A stretch of DNA of 64,000 nt, from positions 569,256-633,255 of the forward strand of contig NC_009405.2 in assembly GCF_000002875.2 (NCBI RefSeq), written 5' to 3'. The DNA is from Leishmania infantum JPCM5. Its lineage: Eukaryota; Euglenozoa; Kinetoplastea; Trypanosomatida; Trypanosomatidae. The notes below the pieces were generated by a model. The model made no database searches. It saw only the letters and a program-made list of their open reading frames with translations, and was not told the DNA's origin. Shown here piece by piece: positions 18,606-29,800 of this stretch. Positions within the stretch are counted from its first letter, which is position 1. Every line of letters starts with the position of its first letter. A program made the translations under genes and the position numbers.

Positions 18606-20720
18606 CTACGCTGCCGACATCAAGAGGTGCTTGCGATCCTTTATAAGCTGCAAGAAACGGCGATTTGTGAAAGGATCTTCGTCCACTGTCGCCGTTGCCG
18701 TTGATGGCGACGGCGCAGCGGGCGGTGCAACGGCCGCCGCCGTGCCACCGCTTCCGTGCCGCTTTAGCTCTTCCAGCCGCTGCCACTGCGACTCTAAGAG
18801 GTGCAGTTCGCGCCTCAGTGACGTAGCGGAGGTCGCAGACGATGACGACGACAGCGGTGGCGATGGCTCGACGGCCGACGAATGTGCAGCTGACAAGGCA
18901 GGGGACACAGGTCGCTTGGCATGTGGCATGGGTGCGGTTGGTTGCAGGTGAGTCTGCCGCGAAAACGCTCGCTCCAGCGGATGCAGCAGCCCCTTCTCCG
19001 GCGGAGCTCTCGTCGCCCTAGTCGTTGCCGGGGGCGCAGTGCGTCGGTGCCGCTTCTCCTCGGCCCCCTCGTCTGCGGTGATGTTGCCTCCATACCTCGC
19101 CACCTTTCCTGGTGACATGACCACCTCCTCGTAGCGGCTCCGCAACCGGCGGTAAAGGTGCTCCATTTTCTCCACATACGCTTCGGCAGCACTCACGGCG
19201 CGCTTCATGCGAGCGGTCACGCTGCTGCAATCTCTCTCTTGCACGACATCTTCGCCATATACTTGAAGCTGGTCAGGTTGAACACAGTGCGCCGCGTTCG
19301 TGCGCCGAGGCGCAACTTGCACGGTCTGCCCCTTCGCACATCGTTGTATGTCACTGCTCCCGCTGCCACTCGACGCATAAACGCGACGCTCTACCCCTTG
19401 CGGTGGATCAGAGTGCGCTGTCGTCGTTGTGGGGCTCCTAGGGGAGGTCGCGCCCGAGGCAGAGAACGAGCCCACCGACCGCCGTGCCGCTCTACCGGTG
19501 CCGACAGTGTGGCCCGCAGCGTAGCGAGAGCCCGACGAGGCAACGGAGCGTTGCTTTGCGGCGTGAGAACCACCGGCGTCACCCCGCGATGCGACTGCGA
19601 CTGGTGTCTCCACAGAACCTGCGGGGACCGCCACACCGTGCCGCGACGGAGCTGCTGCCTCTGCATGCGGGCGCGCAGCATTTGCCGGCGGATGCCGTGA
19701 AGGCTGCGTGGTTGGCCTTGCCGACGCACGTGACGACGATGATGCATGTCTGCTGCTTCCAGCGCTGCTCGCAGAAGTGTCGGACGAGGACGCAGGGAGA
19801 GGAAGTGGGGGTGTCCCATAAAACCACCACGGCGGCGGAGGTGGCGGGGGGTATAGAAGCGGTGGTGGTATTGCCCAAACGTGCGGCGCCGCCACCATGC
19901 CTCGTGCTGCAGCCTCAGCTGCTGACGCAGACACCACTGGCAGCGATAGCTGCGGCAGCACGTGCGGCGGCATTGGAAACGTGGAAGGAAGAGGCAGATC
20001 ACTCGGCTTTGGCCACTCCGTGCCCGACACGTCGCTGTGGTGCCCCTGCGCACGCAGCGGCACATCATCCGGGTAGCAGAAGGGAGCTCGCAGCGTTGCC
20101 TCCGTAGGGTCGTAGTAGTGGGCATAGTGGCGGTTCATGTTGCTGCTGTCCGGTAACGGCGTGCCGTAGATTGGCGGCGGTGGTATCCATGGAAGGTTCG
20201 CGAAAACACGCCCCGGGTGCGTGTGCGGTGGCTGGGTGGCAGCTCGTGACTGTGGTGCAACGGGGCTCAGGTTGTCTCGCCGGCTGCTGCCTGACCTGCC
20301 GCGTGCACTATGAATGCTCGCTTCAGAGGCACGCGTATCGACGGTGGCGGCGAACGAAGACGGCACCCTCGTCTGCGGGTTGCCGGGCGGTTGGTGAAGA
20401 AGCGCGTCCGCATTATCACCTTTGCATGTGTAGGAAGACGACGCAGTGGGAGCGGCGCCGGGGTCATCGCCATCTACGGCGGCCGACGGATGGGAGCCGC
20501 TGCGAAGACTGCGCTGGGAAAGGGCAGAAACCTTCGAGGTGGTGGACGTCGGCAGCCGGGCAGCCGGCTCCAGCAGACTTAGGGCATCGTCCTGGTCAGC
20601 ACTACGTCTGCGAGGGATGGAAGACACACTCAGCGGCGGCTCAGCAGCAGCGGAGGCGACCTCCATCGAGGAGCTCATACTCCGCGAGCTTGAACCTGAA
20701 AAACGAATCGCAGAATGCAT
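18606..20720 (-). CDS. Ser/Pro-rich protein of unknown function
   Basis: A 704-residue protein I do not recognise. It is mostly disordered: Ser/Ala/Thr/Arg-rich throughout, with a proline tract followed by WW (PPPLLYPPPPPPPWWFYGT) near the middle. Two more structured stretches appear. One, about residues 480-530, is predicted helical (ARMKRAVSAAEAYVEKMEHL and following YRRLRSRYEEV). The other is the C-terminal end, where LHLLESQWQRLEELK precedes PFTNRRFLQLIKDRKHLL. These helical ends suggest a protein-interaction or cytoskeletal role, but no domain is identifiable. The frame begins upstream at a TTG; the first ATG is 20720, downstream of clear splice-acceptor AGs, and I use it. A short upstream protein extension is not supported. 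Confidence 0.75.
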   Translation of the reverse strand: MHSAIRFSGSSSRSMSSSMEVASAAAEPPLSVSSIPRRRSADQDDALSLLEPAARLPTSTTSKVSALSQRSLRSGSHPSAAVDGDDPGAAPTASSSYTCKGDNADALLHQPPGNPQTRVPSSFAATVDTRASEASIHSARGRSGSSRRDNLSPVAPQSRAATQPPHTHPGRVFANLPWIPPPPIYGTPLPDSSNMNRHYAHYYDPTEATLRAPFCYPDDVPLRAQGHHSDVSGTEWPKPSDLPLPSTFPMPPHVLPQLSLPVVSASAAEAAARGMVAAPHVWAIPPPLLYPPPPPPPWWFYGTPPLPLPASSSDTSASSAGSSRHASSSSRASARPTTQPSRHPPANAARPHAEAAAPSRHGVAVPAGSVETPVAVASRGDAGGSHAAKQRSVASSGSRYAAGHTVGTGRAARRSVGSFSASGATSPRSPTTTTAHSDPPQGVERRVYASSGSGSSDIQRCAKGQTVQVAPRRTNAAHCVQPDQLQVYGEDVVQERDCSSVTARMKRAVSAAEAYVEKMEHLYRRLRSRYEEVVMSPGKVARYGGNITADEGAEEKRHRRTAPPATTRATRAPPEKGLLHPLERAFSRQTHLQPTAPMPHAKRPVSPALSAAHSSAVEPSPPLSSSSSATSATSLRRELHLLESQWQRLEELKRHGSGGTAAAVAPPAAPSPSTATATVDEDPFTNRRFLQLIKDRKHLLMSAA

Positions 20721-20760
20721 CTCCGCGCGGAAAGGACGTGAGGGAGCGAGCAAGTAGCGT

Positions 20761-20785
20761 CTAGAAGGCTGAAGAGAGAAACGGC
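20761..20785 (-). promoter_or_regulatory. Spliced-leader acceptor candidate, 18606-20720 gene
   Basis: RNA-sense CCGTTTCTCTCTTCAG has AG at 20770-20769, with a second AG at 20762-20761. The first ATG downstream is 20720. Confidence 0.6.
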
Positions 20786-21130
20786 ATATGTGCGAGCCGC
20801 TGAGCGTGCGTGCTTTGGACGACGCGGAGGGAGGGCGGTGAGGCGGGGGGGAGGGGGAGGTTTGCCTTGCGATTGACGCACACCGTCCCTGACCACAGAC
20901 GAAGGCGACAGAGCCAGCAAATAGGGGGAGGGAGGGAGGGAGGGGAGGGGAGGGGTCTAAAGCGGTGCCCTATTTCTCTACGTGATGCCAGCGAGGAGGC
21001 ACGCAAACAAACAACAGAGAAGGGGGAGGGAAAACGCCGCCACGCGCACGCCCATGAGGGAAGCACGGCGTGACAGAAAAGAGCGGTAATACCAGCGAGC
21101 ACGTCGCGCACGTGCACCTGAGTGCTGGTT

Positions 21131-21180
21131 TGTGTGTGTGTGTGTGTATCTTTCTCTTTCTATGCACACACACACACACA
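21131..21180. repeat. (TG)8/(CA)8 inverted repeat with pyrimidine loop
   Basis: Alternating TG at 21131-21146 is complementary to alternating CA at 21165-21180, with an 18-nt CT-rich spacer between them. A 16-bp hairpin is possible in either strand. Confidence 0.8.
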
Positions 21181-22040
21181 TACGCGCCCGCTAAGGGGTC
21201 AAGATGTGCACAGGCTGCCCTTGTTTCTTTCTCGATAGCCTCGCCTGCTTTAATGGCGCGAACGTCTTGAAAAGGAGAGCGGCGGTGGGAAGGGTGGGCA
21301 CGAGCGTGAAGAAACCACGTGGAGAAACAAGTAGCGGCAGGTAGGCGAAGAGAGCGTGTGCGACAGCTGCTGTCCTCGTTTTGCCACCCGTCGCGTTATG
21401 CTTGGCACTAAGCTCAAGCGCGCAGAGGATGCTTTCGATGTGATCTGTCCATCTTGCCCTGCTGAGGTATCACTGTCATCGAGCGCCATGAAGCCGTGCG
21501 CCATGAGGTTCCTGGAAGACTGTGCATTGCATCACTTGTGTTGCCTGGCACCACACGTCGGTGCGTCCCCTTCGCGACATTAACAGAGAACAACTTAAAG
21601 ATTTGGGTACAAAACGCCGGGTGGGCAATGGACGGCTCCACCGCACGCACCCCCCTTCCCCCCCACACACACACGCGTACGCATACACCACTCCATCAAG
21701 GGGGCCAACAGTCATGAAGGCAGAGGAATCAGGAAGATGATGGGGGAAGGAGGAAGGTCCTACGGCATGTGAGAGCAACAACGGAATCGAACAAAGTAGA
21801 GGAGGACGAAAAGAGGGCCATGCGCCCCCCTCCATTCACTTCCTCTCCGCACACTCCTCTGCTCACCGCCACAGCCTCACAGGAAACGTGTCTGAGACGA
21901 AAGAGGAGGGTGGCGGAGGGAGCGGCGGCAACACGGCAACGACGCCGACACACGCCTGAGGTGAGGCGCACGAGCGCGCAGCAGCGAGCCACTGCGCCAT
22001 CACGAGGCGGGCTCGACTGCAGATTTGTTTGGGGACACTC

Positions 22041-23096
22041 CTACTTCTCTGCCTCCTCGGCCTCCTTTGCCTTCTCCGTCTCCAGCGGGTTCTCAATCTT
22101 CTGACGAGCGCACAGCGCCGTGAGCATCGCCTCGCCGTCCGCCACGCCGCTCGCGTCGTCGTGGCGCCTGCACCAGCTGATGTATTTGCGGCACGTTGCC
22201 ACTGCCTGCGACACATCATCGAGGCCCTCAAAGGAAGCCAGGATCGCCTCGAGCGTCATCTTCACCAGCTCAAAGTCGTTCTCATCAATGTGCTGGTTCA
22301 GCGCCTCGATCAACGTGTCCAGTCCTTTGGCGTACAGCACCTTTGCCTCCGCCGTCTCGCCTTTGCTGGCGAGGGTTGTGGCCTGCACCGTCGTGCTGAG
22401 GCCGAGACCAGTAAGGACGGAGCGGCGCAGGTTCACCGCCGCCACCGCCTGCATCGGCATGGCAGACTTGGCATCTACGTCGATCCAGCGCAGCACTTTC
22501 TGCAGTAGCTCCTGTGCCTCGACCGCCGCGCCGTGGCCGCCCTGCTTGCACAGCACGAACCCCATGAAGACCTCTATCTCAGCAATCTGCGCCTTGTCCT
22601 GCAGCTCAGCCTTGCAGTCGCGCAGAAGAGACTCGCGCGCCTTCTCGGCGCACCGGAGGGCTTCGTCGTATTGCCCCATTTTGTAGTGCGCCTGAGAGGC
22701 CTCCATGCAGAGCAGACTCTCGCACTGGATTGGCGCGTTCGTGGCACCGATCTCCTTCAGCATCTGCAGGCCGACCTGGACATGCTCAAGCAGCTTCGTG
22801 TGATCGCCAGATGCGCGAGCGGCCTCGATCTCCTCCGACAGCGCGTTCCACTTGGCCATGTAGGCCAGGTCTTGCTTCGCCACCTCTTCATTGAGGGTGA
22901 ACTCCTCGACATTGACGGCCGACACCGGCGCTGCCCGAGCAGAGGAGCCTGCTTGCACCGCGGCGCTGCTGCAGTGCCTGCGCAACCACGACAGAGGGGC
23001 GCACGCCGCAGCAGGAGCAGCTACCACGCACCGCGACGGCGACGACGCGCACTGCGCGCGCCGCAGTGCAGGTGCGGAAAGGCGCTTCGCAAGCAT
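22041..23096 (-). CDS. Mitochondrial helical-repeat (TPR-like) protein
   Basis: A 351-residue protein. The first 45 or so residues are rich in Arg, Ala, Ser and Cys and lack acidic residues, a good mitochondrial presequence. Residues about 65-330 are a run of paired amphipathic helices resembling tetratricopeptide repeats, for example YLAYMAKWNALSEEIEAAR-like and HYKMGQYDEALRCAEKARES. The latter has the G-Y-A spacing of a TPR. The C-terminus is acidic and Ala/Lys/Glu-rich (ENPLETEKAKEAEEAEK). This is consistent with a scaffold or an accessory subunit of a mitochondrial complex, but I cannot name the complex. ATG 23096 is preceded by an AG at 23099-23098 and is the only N-terminal methionine that keeps the presequence. 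Confidence 0.8.
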   Translation of the reverse strand: MLAKRLSAPALRRAQCASSPSRCVVAAPAAACAPLSWLRRHCSSAAVQAGSSARAAPVSAVNVEEFTLNEEVAKQDLAYMAKWNALSEEIEAARASGDHTKLLEHVQVGLQMLKEIGATNAPIQCESLLCMEASQAHYKMGQYDEALRCAEKARESLLRDCKAELQDKAQIAEIEVFMGFVLCKQGGHGAAVEAQELLQKVLRWIDVDAKSAMPMQAVAAVNLRRSVLTGLGLSTTVQATTLASKGETAEAKVLYAKGLDTLIEALNQHIDENDFELVKMTLEAILASFEGLDDVSQAVATCRKYISWCRRHDDASGVADGEAMLTALCARQKIENPLETEKAKEAEEAEK

Positions 23097-24153
23097 GCTA
23101 TGTGTCAGTGCTTGCGCGTGTGTGCGAGTGAAGGATCTGGTGTGTGAGAGCCGGGAACGATGGCCGGCCTCTTTGTGCTTCCCCCGTTCTCACGACACCA
23201 GAGGGCGATTAGACGGTGCCGTGTGCGCGCATTGATCAGCGTATGAGGGGCGCCGAGATAATGCGGGAAGACGGGCGTTCATATATAAAAAGGAGGGGCA
23301 GAGGGGGGTTCAAGAGAGAGCGCGAGGAGGTGATGGTGCCGCCGCCGCCGCCGCCACACACACATGCAAGCACCTGTCCACAGAGGCAAAGAGAGAGAGG
23401 GAGTGGAGTGATGAAGCCGCCCACACGCTAGCGCAGACGAGCACAATGATCTGTGCCACCAAGATACCATGTGCGTAGAGTGGTGCATGAGGGAGAGAGA
23501 GAGAAGGACGTCTCAATCGTTTCCGTAGCCTTCTCCTCCCTCCCCCTCCCTCCCCCTCACACACGCACACACACTTCGGGCTTCTTCGTTTTTTTTTTTA
23601 ATTCGTTCCTCCCCAGTCGCCGAGAACCCCGAGGATGCCGGAGAAGGAGAGAGAGAAAGATGCAACACGGTGTGCAACGCGCACAGGCACGCACAGGAGA
23701 GGGAACAAATCTCTATGATGGGCGATCAACGAACGAAAGCAAGGAAGGAAAGGACGAGTGGGATGCGGGATACAGTGGAGGAGCGACGTAGTCACACGAA
23801 AAGACGAGGCGTGGAGGCGCGCGCAGGCACACACGCGACGCACAACAATGACACTGCTGCCGCGCCAGCCACAGTGTGGTTACGGTTGTGTGGCAATGAA
23901 GAAAGGCGTAACAAGGCTGGTCATTGTGGTGATGCTGTGGGGAAGGGAGGGGGTGGGGGGTGAAGGGTACAAGACATGGATTGAGAAGAATAGAAAAGAG
24001 AGAACGCGCGGCATACGTGTGCAAGCAGCAGCATGAGCAGCCGACCTTACACAGAGAGGAGCAAGATTAGGTAGAGAAAAAAAGAGGGGCGAAGGTGGGC
24101 ACCACCTCCGATGCCACGGGCAGCACCAACTCGCGCGTCAGCATTCCGTCTGA
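23097..24153. other. Intergenic region, 3' flank of the CEP95-like gene
   Basis: Purine-rich and CA/GT-repeat sequence on the plus strand, with a CCG run at about 23337-23355. No supported gene. Confidence 0.5.
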
Positions 24154-26808
24154 CTAGAGTAGGAGATGCTGTTGCCACGCACTCACCTCTTCCGCGTAGC
24201 GGAGCAGCTCGTTCTTGTTGCGACGGTCCGCCTCTCGCTTGAGTGAGTCGCACACGAGGAGGCTGTGCTGCAGCGCGGTTGCGTAGTAGTCTGCCAGCTG
24301 CACCGTGTGCCGCGACATGACCCTCGCCGGCACCTGCGCCTCGTTCGCCGCCGCCTCCATGAGAGTCGCGTAGGCAGCACGGTAGCGCGCGTTCTCGTCT
24401 CGCACGCGGCGCATGAGGTCGATCTTCGCCTCCTTCGCAGTGCGGATGGACTCCTTCAAGGAGCCACGCATCGCCGACATCTGCGCATCATACTCTCGAC
24501 GCATGCGCTGGCGCAGCAGCTGCTGCATATCGCCCAAGTAGCGAGCCGATCGTAGCCGTTCAATCTTGCTGTCTCGCTGCGCGACGTCAATGCGGTGCTG
24601 GGGACGGTGAGCGAAAAAATAACGCTCCTGTCGCGTCAGCGGCGGCTCCGAAACAAACCGGTGCGCCGGTGTACGCGGTGGCGCGCGATGCTGTTGCGGC
24701 GGCGGTTGGGAATACGCGGGCTGCTGCTGGGACGACGGCGGCGCTTCCTGCTGTGGGAGTGCACCGCCGCCGACCTCCGTGGCGCTGCGCTTGTCCGGTG
24801 TGGGGGCGAGGTCGCCTCCGCGTGGATCGGCGACCGCCGATGGTGGTTGAGGTGCTGTGTGGCGGCGATGGCGGCTCTCCCGTGCCCCCCTCTCCGCGAG
24901 GCTGCCTTTTTGCATGGCCGGGGACGAGGAGGCGTCCACGAAAGGCTTGCGGTGCCGCCGCTCCTGCGCATCCAGCACCTCCTCGAGGCGCTGGAACCGG
25001 CGCACAATGTCATCAGCGTCGAGTTGCGTGCGGTGATGGCGATGACGGCCAATGGGCGAGCGTCTCTCTGGCGGCGACGCACTGGCGAGCTGATGCCCGG
25101 CTCCGTACATCGGAGAGCCAGACGACGTGAGCGACGCCCCTGCCTCGCGTCCAAGCTGATCCGATCGAGGATGACGGCGCTGTGAGTAGCCGCCGTGGAG
25201 GGACACATGCCCAGGGTCTACAGCCGACATCATCTCCGTCTCCTCCGCTGGCCCACCCGCTGGCGGGTACACGAGGTTGCGGTACCACTCCTCTAGCAAG
25301 TTGTCTGTCGGCATGACGGAGGACTCGAGGTAGTGACTGACAGAAGATGGCGACAACCCCTCGCCGAGCTCGGCTCCGCCGGAAATCATGTACGGGCCAC
25401 CGCCGCCGCCATCAGGGTCCATGATACCGCCGCCGCTTGCCGGGCCCCCGTTCAGCGGCGGTGCGGGGGCCACGCAAAAGTTGTCCATCGGCTGTTGGAA
25501 GTGATACCCACCGCTGCCCGTGCCAGCTGCGTCTGCCTGCTGCAGTGCGGGGGGTGGCATGACCTCCGCGACTCGGTAGCCTACCGGCGCGTAGGCTCCA
25601 CTGGTGGTCTTGGCAGCATCAAAGCCCTCTGCGTGAGCTGGGTGTGGGAGGGGGTACTGTTCGCCAGTTGCGTTTTGCCGGGCCATCATCGCGGACGATG
25701 AGGCCACCATCGCCGCCTGTTGCTGCTGCTGTTGCTGAAGCTCTTGCTGCTGGCGCATGTCCTCTGCCACCTGCACAAAAACCATGATCAGTCGGCTGAT
25801 GTGGTCCTCGTTCAGCTTCACCACCTCTTCGGCCTCGATGTCTTCGAGCGAGTAGGGGTGCTGGCGCAGCTGCTCCAGCACCAGCATCACGTTGTGCCGC
25901 CGCTTTTCCGCCGTGTTCGGTGATCTATCAATACCAGCTATCGTGCAGTCGAACAGACGCTGGTACAGCAACACGAAGAAGCTGGAGGTGCACTGGCGAA
26001 TGCTTGTGACGCGTGTGTTGCCGATGCAGCAGAAGGTGAGGAGGGCGTTGGCCAGCCCGAGGATCTGCTGCCGCTGCGCCTCCTTCGCCGCCTCCTCGGT
26101 CGTCGCCATCGTCAGCACCTGCGGCGGAGGTGGTGGCGGCGGCGACGGCGCCGGAGAGGCGGACGTGTTGGCGGCTGCAGCGGTAGGCGGCGGTCCCGCG
26201 CCTGGTACGAACACAGAGCCGGCGACGCCAGCAGAGTGCGACTCGGAGGTGGTGGCGGCGGCGGCGGCGTGAATGCTGACTGAGGGAATGGGGCCCGCGG
26301 CTGCGAGTCGCGCAGCACTGCCAGTGGCAGGTCCAGCGGATCGGCGCTTCGATTGAAGTGCAGCGCCGGATGCGTCAGGAGCGGCGACGGCCGGCAGCGG
26401 CCTTTTCGAACGTGCAGCTGCGGCGGCTTCTCCATCATGCTCACTACCCGATGTCGAGAGCGGGGAGGGTGTCGGCGGCGAGGAAGAAGACGACGCCTGC
26501 CGTATCGGCGGCGGTGCCTTGTTCATGATGGGCATGGCCATTCCGCCGGGAAACGCTACCTGCGGCTGCTGTTGCTGCTGCTGAGACTGAATCATGTACA
26601 GCGGCATCGTTGCGCCTCGCGACACCGCGCCGTCGGCGCGGGACGGCGCTGAGGAAGAGGATGTAGCAGTGGTAATCGTGGACGCGGTTGCGTTCTGCGG
26701 GTCTGAAAAGCGATGCACTTCTGGTACATGTGCCACACGCGGGTAGTCGGCCGCACCACTGTGTCGGCCGCTGCTTCCACCGCTGCTGCTGTCCCCCAGA
26801 GTCGACAT
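24154..26808 (-). CDS. CEP95-like DUF5745 (CH-like domain) protein
   Basis: An 884-residue protein. Residues about 250-335 (ANALLTFCCIGNTRVTSIRQ, then FFVLLYQRLFDCTIAGIDRS, RRHNVMLVLEQLRQ and LIMVFVQVAED) match the DUF5745 calponin-homology-like domain found in centrosomal CEP95 proteins. The domain is flanked by disordered Ser/Pro- and Gln-rich sequence, including a poly-Gln run after residue 340. The C-terminal 160 residues are helical and basic (QQLLRQRMRREYDAQMSAMR, KESIRTAKEAKIDLMRRVRD), probably coiled coil. By family, a basal-body or microtubule-associated role is plausible. I use ATG 26808 (MSTLGDSSS); the frame extends upstream to 26943, with no clear AG separating the two starts. 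Confidence 0.75.
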   Translation of the reverse strand: MSTLGDSSSGGSSGRHSGAADYPRVAHVPEVHRFSDPQNATASTITTATSSSSAPSRADGAVSRGATMPLYMIQSQQQQQQPQVAFPGGMAMPIMNKAPPPIRQASSSSSPPTPSPLSTSGSEHDGEAAAAARSKRPLPAVAAPDASGAALQSKRRSAGPATGSAARLAAAGPIPSVSIHAAAAATTSESHSAGVAGSVFVPGAGPPPTAAAANTSASPAPSPPPPPPPQVLTMATTEEAAKEAQRQQILGLANALLTFCCIGNTRVTSIRQCTSSFFVLLYQRLFDCTIAGIDRSPNTAEKRRHNVMLVLEQLRQHPYSLEDIEAEEVVKLNEDHISRLIMVFVQVAEDMRQQQELQQQQQQQAAMVASSSAMMARQNATGEQYPLPHPAHAEGFDAAKTTSGAYAPVGYRVAEVMPPPALQQADAAGTGSGGYHFQQPMDNFCVAPAPPLNGGPASGGGIMDPDGGGGGPYMISGGAELGEGLSPSSVSHYLESSVMPTDNLLEEWYRNLVYPPAGGPAEETEMMSAVDPGHVSLHGGYSQRRHPRSDQLGREAGASLTSSGSPMYGAGHQLASASPPERRSPIGRHRHHRTQLDADDIVRRFQRLEEVLDAQERRHRKPFVDASSSPAMQKGSLAERGARESRHRRHTAPQPPSAVADPRGGDLAPTPDKRSATEVGGGALPQQEAPPSSQQQPAYSQPPPQQHRAPPRTPAHRFVSEPPLTRQERYFFAHRPQHRIDVAQRDSKIERLRSARYLGDMQQLLRQRMRREYDAQMSAMRGSLKESIRTAKEAKIDLMRRVRDENARYRAAYATLMEAAANEAQVPARVMSRHTVQLADYYATALQHSLLVCDSLKREADRRNKNELLRYAEEVSAWQQHLLL

Positions 26809-29800
26809 GGTGGTCACCGCCACGCAAAGGGTTGCGGTCGAAAAGAGAGTTTGGCGTGCTCGCGTCCGTCTGCCAATATGCACGTTCGATGAGGGTGAGA
26901 GAAGTTGGGGGGGGGCGAGGCGTTGTAGAGTGCTGAGCAGCACGAGAGACGAACGCTAAGAAAGGAAGCGGACAAAAGGGTCAGGAGAGAGAGAGAGACG
27001 GCCTCCGCGGCACACAAGGTAGACTCTTTGGGGCGGCACAGCTCTGTGTGTGTGCGCGCCGCCGCCGCACCCAGCCCCCTATACAGAGACGGGAAGCGAG
27101 ACTGAGGCGGACTGTGAGAGCGTGAGAAGAGTGCGTGTGTATGTTGGCCAAAGTGAGAGAGAGAAGCTGCACGGCAGGTACCCCACGCGCAAGCAGTACG
27201 CACAGTCAGGGAAGCGAGAGACTCTCACTGGAAGGGTGGAGAGGTGGGTGGGAGGAGGGGGCCGGTGTCACGCAGGCATGTGTTGTTGTGCACATGTTAT
27301 GTAAGATGGGCGCGGTTTGTTGTGTGTGGGTGCATGTATGGTTGATGCCGTGGGTGTTGAGCGATAGCGCCCCACGTCCTCACCCCCGCGATGCACAAGT
27401 GAAACGCGGAGACACAGACACGAGCGCCAGCACACATATCCGTAAGCATGCATGCGTGCAAGAGGTACCGCCACACAAGCCAGTGCGTCAAGGGAGGGAA
27501 AACAAAACCAAAAAAAAAGAGCATCGCGCAAGTTAACAGGGCGGTGGAAGGCACATACGATGAGAGGAAGAGAGGCGAAAGAGTGGCGGAAGGGAAGGGA
27601 TGCAGTGGGCACACACGCGCACGTATACAGAGAGGTACAGACATCGGCCACGGAGTGGGGTGCTTCTCGCACATATGGGCGTAGAGGCACGCTGGAAGAG
27701 AGAGGCTTCAACGGTGCTCCTGTCTGTTCACCTCCGGAGTGCTTCGCTTGTGCTGGGCCTTTTTCGAGTACTCTTGTGTAGTCCAACTGGAACGACACAC
27801 ACGCACATACGAAGGCTTGTTGCACCAACGCAGCACCGACTGGCCACCTCTCCTGCGCGTAGAATCAAGTACTCTCTTTCTCACTCGTCTTTCCCGTTGT
27901 TGCTAAGGGTGGTGGTGGGCGGCGATTATGCGCTGGTGCGCACCACAGGGCGCCGGAAGCGGCGACTTGTTAAGATACCGCCAACGAGAAGTGAGGGAGA
28001 AGGGAGGGGAAAGCAAAAACAAGAGGCCGACACCAACGCCAACGACGACGGACGCTTGATGGAGGGCAAAGAGATGGGATGGAAGGGGGAGGAGGCAACA
28101 TCGCGTATATATAGAGAGAGAGTTCAACGACTACACCATACACACGCACGCATACGGACAAAACAAACAAGAAAAGCTCATCACGAGCACGAACGCCCCC
28201 ATGCAGACATAACATACACGCCCCTCATCCAGTGAGGGGCATGTCGTGGCCAACGGCTGCCAAACAAAGAAGAAGCGAAGAAAAAAAAATCAGCAAGAGA
28301 GAAAAAAGACACGGCACCGCGCACAGCCAACGTCTCTCTCATGTCGCGGTGGATTCATCTGCCCTGCACGCGCGCACCATCGCCTGTTGTGTTGAAAAAG
28401 GGGGATCGAGCGAGAGAGAGAGATGGGCAGACGGACGCACGCGCACCAGCACACAGATCGAAGGACCGATGCCCACAGCAAAGACACAGGCGCACAGCAA
28501 GATAGATGGAGAGACAGAAAAGACGGGTGGTATGTCGTGTGTGTGTGTGTGTGTGTCTGAGTCTGTGTGTGTTTGGGGGAGAGGAAGGGTGTGGGTTGGG
28601 TTGGGATGGGGGGGGGAGCTGCATTGAAGAAGGCAAACATGGGAAAGAAAGATAAATAGAGAGAACGAAAAAAAAACGAGAGAGTACCACACACACCGAC
28701 TGACATCACGGAAAGGGTGGAGGGCGTGCGTCTGTGTGCCTGTCTGTTTGTGTGTGTGAGGTATAAGCAGAATCGAACAGCAGCGCACGATGGAGGCGAA
28801 CAGCGTCTAGGGGCAGCAAGGAAGAGGGAGAGAGAAAATCGCCCGCCCGCCCGCTCTCTTTCCCTTTAGACGAAACAAGTAATGAAAGAGAAAACACACG
28901 TGAACAAGCAAGCGTCTGGCGTCGCTGTCGCCAACAGGAAGCAGAGAAGAGACGGAAGAAGGCCCGCACCCGTACGCCGGTGCATCACCAATCACACACA
29001 CACAAAAACACAAAATGAGAGCGGCGCGCAGACAGAGAAAGGCCGAAGAAGACGAGGGTTGAGGTGAGGCAGAGAAGGGGTGGGATCGAGTGGGGTGATG
29101 TACAGAAATTACGGCACGAAAAGCAAATGAAAGAAGAGCAAAAAAAAAGCAAAAACAACAACAACGCGAATGCCTCCGTGCATCTGCGTGGAATGACAGA
29201 CGCACCGCCGTCGCCGTCGTCGCCGCTGCTGCTGCTGCTACGACGATAGGAGGGAAAGGGATAGAGGCAGGCCAGAGGACGAGGCGGCGGCGGCGGTGGC
29301 GCTCGGGGCACAGAGCGAGGGTGTAAGGGCAAAAAACATGGCGAGAAGCAAAAGAGAAACAGGTGAAAAGAGGCTTGGAGGAAGGAGGGAAGAGACAGAG
29401 ACACAGGCAGACGGGGTGAAGTGACAGCCACACCCCAGAAACGCGTATACATACGCGCACGCCCCACTGATCCAACATCCCGCCACGTCTCGCTCCTCCC
29501 CAGGACATGCCAGTGTGCATGTGAAAGAGACAGAGAGAGAGATCGTGCGCGTCTGCGCGTGCACCGCCAGATACTGCTTTAGTATACATGCATACATGAG
29601 AAGTGCACCTCCCAGCGAGCAGGCCAACAGGAGCGACGACAACAACCGAAGTACAACCCCGCCCACACGCGCACGACGACGTGAGGAGAGGAGGAGAGAA
29701 CAAGTCAGCAAAGGAGGAGGGAGGGGAAGGGGGGGGCACGCACGGCAGAACGACAGGTGCGGGTAAACAGAGACACGCACATACAGGGGGCGGCAGGCGC

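Larger units (their letters stand above)
20721..22040. other. Intergenic region, 3' flank of the helical-repeat gene
   Basis: No gene is supported. Contains GGGA-rich tracts (about 20920-20955) and a (TG)n/(CA)n inverted repeat at 21131-21180. Confidence 0.55.

Noticed and set aside
20721..20753. Start of the 18606-20720 gene at 20753
   Set aside because: That position is a TTG codon. The first ATG after the splice acceptors is 20720.
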